In this document: positions 5,397 to 6,762 of the stretch, in pieces
Layout of the letters: each line of letters begins with the position of its first letter
Position numbering within the stretch: position 1 is the first letter of the stretch
NCBI GenBank assembly: GCA_009827205.1
Contig: WUAK01000155.1
Coordinates: 1-6,762 of the forward strand
Direction of reading: 5' to 3'
Length of the DNA: 6,762 nucleotides
DNA from: Phycisphaeraceae bacterium
GTDB taxonomy: Bacteria; Planctomycetota; Phycisphaerae; Phycisphaerales; UBA1924
Translations under genes and position numbers: made by a program
Notes under the pieces: generated by a model
Told to the model about the DNA's origin: nothing
The model's input: the letters and a program-made list of their open reading frames with translations, nothing else
Databases searched by the model: none

Positions 5397-6762
5397 GTGA
5401 AACGGCGCCGGCTCATACTCGTAGATCCCACCCACATCTGCGCCCACTGCTCTGGCCGAGAATGCTACCACACCGTCACGAAGCAGCTTTGGAAACTCAA
5501 CATCCGTTGCCATATATACCTCAGAGCCGTCTTGTTGTTGACTGAAATCAAACGGCAATGCTTCGGATATCACTGGTAGTACGCTGCCATCGGATCTATC
5601 AAGATATGCAAGCCTCTGAATCCAACGGTCTTCATTCGCATCGAAATAGTTGTACGCCAGCAGAACATCCTCTGATTCGGTTGTTGCGCCGTAGCGTGGC
5701 TGCCTGCAATAACCCGCAACCAGGTCGCCGGCGCCCGGGACTGGCATGCCATATATTGGCAGGTGCTCGACAGCACCATCAAAGCCGATGTGTATCGCTT
5801 CAATCTGATGATCGCACACATCGCCATCTAGGTACGCGATATCAACAATTATGCCATCGCGGGTAAGCGACTCGTGGTCGATCAATAGACGCGATATTGG
5901 GTTGCCCCCGAAGAACTGTGACGGCAACTCTTCTCCAATAACAAGCTCGATACCCTCTGAGTCCAACCGCCATATACCACTCTCAAAATCGCTCCCGTTG
6001 CTCGCACTCGCCCAGAACAACAAAACAGAACCATCTGGGCTCAGGTTAGCCTTGGGCAAATCGAAGGCTCGAAACGTCATGCCCGCGTACCCGTCCGCGG
6101 GATCACCCTTTCTCACAACTTCCTGATATTTATCATTATCAGATAATCTGAACAATGCAAAATTATTGTCGGGCGTAACCCCCGGTTGCCCGGGCATGTA
6201 AAAGCCATGCAACAGCGCCGGCAGCGCCGCATCCGGTCGGGGACGAATGTACGTGTATGGTCGAAAATCCAGGCCCTGATCCGTGGTGAGTATGGGCGTT
6301 GACAATTCTTCTGGTGTGTCGCCCACATTGTCTACATAAAAGAAGGCAATGTCCCCAAACCAGTGCCCCCCGCCCGGAGAGAATCTCGCAGTTCCAAACC
6401 CAATCGCTTCGGGCGCCTCGTCAAATCGAAGAAACCCCGCCATGCCTCCGGTTCTGTAGAGCGTGCTGGAGAACCAAGGCTGATCCGATGTTGTAATGAG
6501 CAAAGGCCCGCTCGTTGTGTATTCGTAGAACGCGTGATAATTCAGCGGATCGCTTCCTGTCCACGACGCGGGCGCAGCAAACAGGAGCCGGTCCGGGCTA
6601 GGTTCGTATACGCCAAATCGAAAGTTCAGGATGCTGTCGTGAGACTCGAGGCCGTCGCGGAACACCCCGTTTGGTAACCCGGGTGCGGGCGAGCCCTCAC
6701 GGTAGACAACCCGCAACTGGCCATCCAAGTAATGCAGGGCTACGCGATCAGTATCTGAAGTA
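5229..6762 (-). CDS. Propeller-like repeat protein with C-terminal GC-type dockerin (N-terminus cut by window edge)
   Basis: The frame is open from the window end (first full codon at 6761) to a TAA at 5229-5231, giving 510 residues. It has no credible start inside the window: a TTG at 6728 is in frame but lacks a ribosome binding site, and coding-like sequence (RVALHYLDGQL) runs through it. Seven diverged units begin near residues 16, 87, 157, 214, 272, 333 and 395. The best ones carry REGSPAPGLPNGVF, RKGDPADGYAGMTF or YGMPVPGAGD, then LSPDGSVLLFWA or LRDGVVAFSA, then a strand such as GIWRL or GIYEY. This resembles the (R/K)xGDPAPG repeat proteins of Planctomycetota and would fit a beta-propeller. 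No catalytic motif is seen. Function is unknown; binding or scaffolding is a guess. The dockerin occupies residues 456-510. The body has lower GC content than the tag and the neighbouring genes. Export is inferred from the tag and the Cys pattern, since the signal peptide is not in view. Confidence 0.8.
   Translation of the reverse strand, partial: TSDTDRVALHYLDGQLRVVYREGSPAPGLPNGVFRDGLESHDSILNFRFGVYEPSPDRLLFAAPASWTGSDPLNYHAFYEYTTSGPLLITTSDQPWFSSTLYRTGGMAGFLRFDEAPEAIGFGTARFSPGGGHWFGDIAFFYVDNVGDTPEELSTPILTTDQGLDFRPYTYIRPRPDAALPALLHGFYMPGQPGVTPDNNFALFRLSDNDKYQEVVRKGDPADGYAGMTFRAFDLPKANLSPDGSVLLFWASASNGSDFESGIWRLDSEGIELVIGEELPSQFFGGNPISRLLIDHESLTRDGIIVDIAYLDGDVCDHQIEAIHIGFDGAVEHLPIYGMPVPGAGDLVAGYCRQPRYGATTESEDVLLAYNYFDANEDRWIQRLAYLDRSDGSVLPVISEALPFDFSQQQDGSEVYMATDVEFPKLLRDGVVAFSARAVGADVGGIYEYEPAPFHCPADTNNDGQLTPADFTAWIDAFNNNLPECDQNGDGSCTPTDFTAWIANYNAGCN
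5409..6728 (-). repeat. Seven diverged propeller-like units of about 57-71 residues
   Basis: Unit spacing in residues is about 71, 70, 57, 58, 61 and 62, close to one beta-propeller blade. The strongest matches are units 1 and 4, both with GxPAxG followed by a Phe. Units 2 and 3 keep only TTSDQPW or TTDQGLDF at the equivalent place. The strand before unit 1 (RVALHYLDG) looks like the end of a further unit outside the window. Seen by eye only. Confidence 0.5.

Noticed and set aside
5043..5579. Plus-strand open frame across the gap between genes 3 and 4
   Set aside because: More than half lies antisense to gene 4, its product has no recognisable features, and there is no ribosome binding site at its start.
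6726..6728. TTG as start codon of gene 4
   Set aside because: The frame stays open to the window edge with repeat-like coding sequence and there is no ribosome binding site, so the gene simply continues outside.

Overview
The window looks like a piece of a Planctomycetota genome, most likely class Phycisphaerae. This is an inference. It rests on the short C-terminal module carried by every protein whose 3' end is visible: two EF-hand-like loops, the phrase PTDFTAW in each half, and an ending in NAGC. I know this module as the 'GC-type dockerin' of Phycisphaerales proteins. The DNA is GC-rich, about 60-70% where I counted in genes 2 and 3, and lower in the body of gene 4.

All four genes lie on the minus strand, so transcription runs from high to low coordinates. 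In that order they are: (4) 5229-6762, the 3' part of a protein of repeated propeller-like units with a dockerin tag; (3) 3429-4958, a secreted protein with a beta-rich N-terminal region, four Cys-rich repeats of about 40 residues and a tag; (2) 1910-3355, a secreted zinc metalloprotease (HExxHxxGxxH, Met-turn) with a tag; (1) 1-1622, a secreted GH13 alpha-amylase/branching-enzyme-like hydrolase cut off by the window edge before its C-terminus. Genes 1 and 3 have clear signal peptides, gene 2 has a weak one, and the N-terminus of gene 4 is outside the window.

Genes 3 and 2 are 73 bases apart with no convincing terminator between them and may be co-transcribed. The 270-base gap between genes 4 and 3 also lacks a clear terminator. 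Downstream of gene 2 there is a strong intrinsic terminator (1825-1864), so gene 1 probably has its own promoter. No stretch over 300 bases lacks a gene, and I see no RNA gene, CRISPR array, insertion sequence or phage element.

The common theme is export and a shared tag. A polysaccharide hydrolase, a protease, a Cys-rich protein and a repeat protein appear to be displayed or released outside the cytoplasm, and at least three of them carry the same small calcium-loop, four-cysteine tag. No cohesin-like partner is visible here. What the tag binds, and what its near-terminal cysteine does, are the most open questions in the window.
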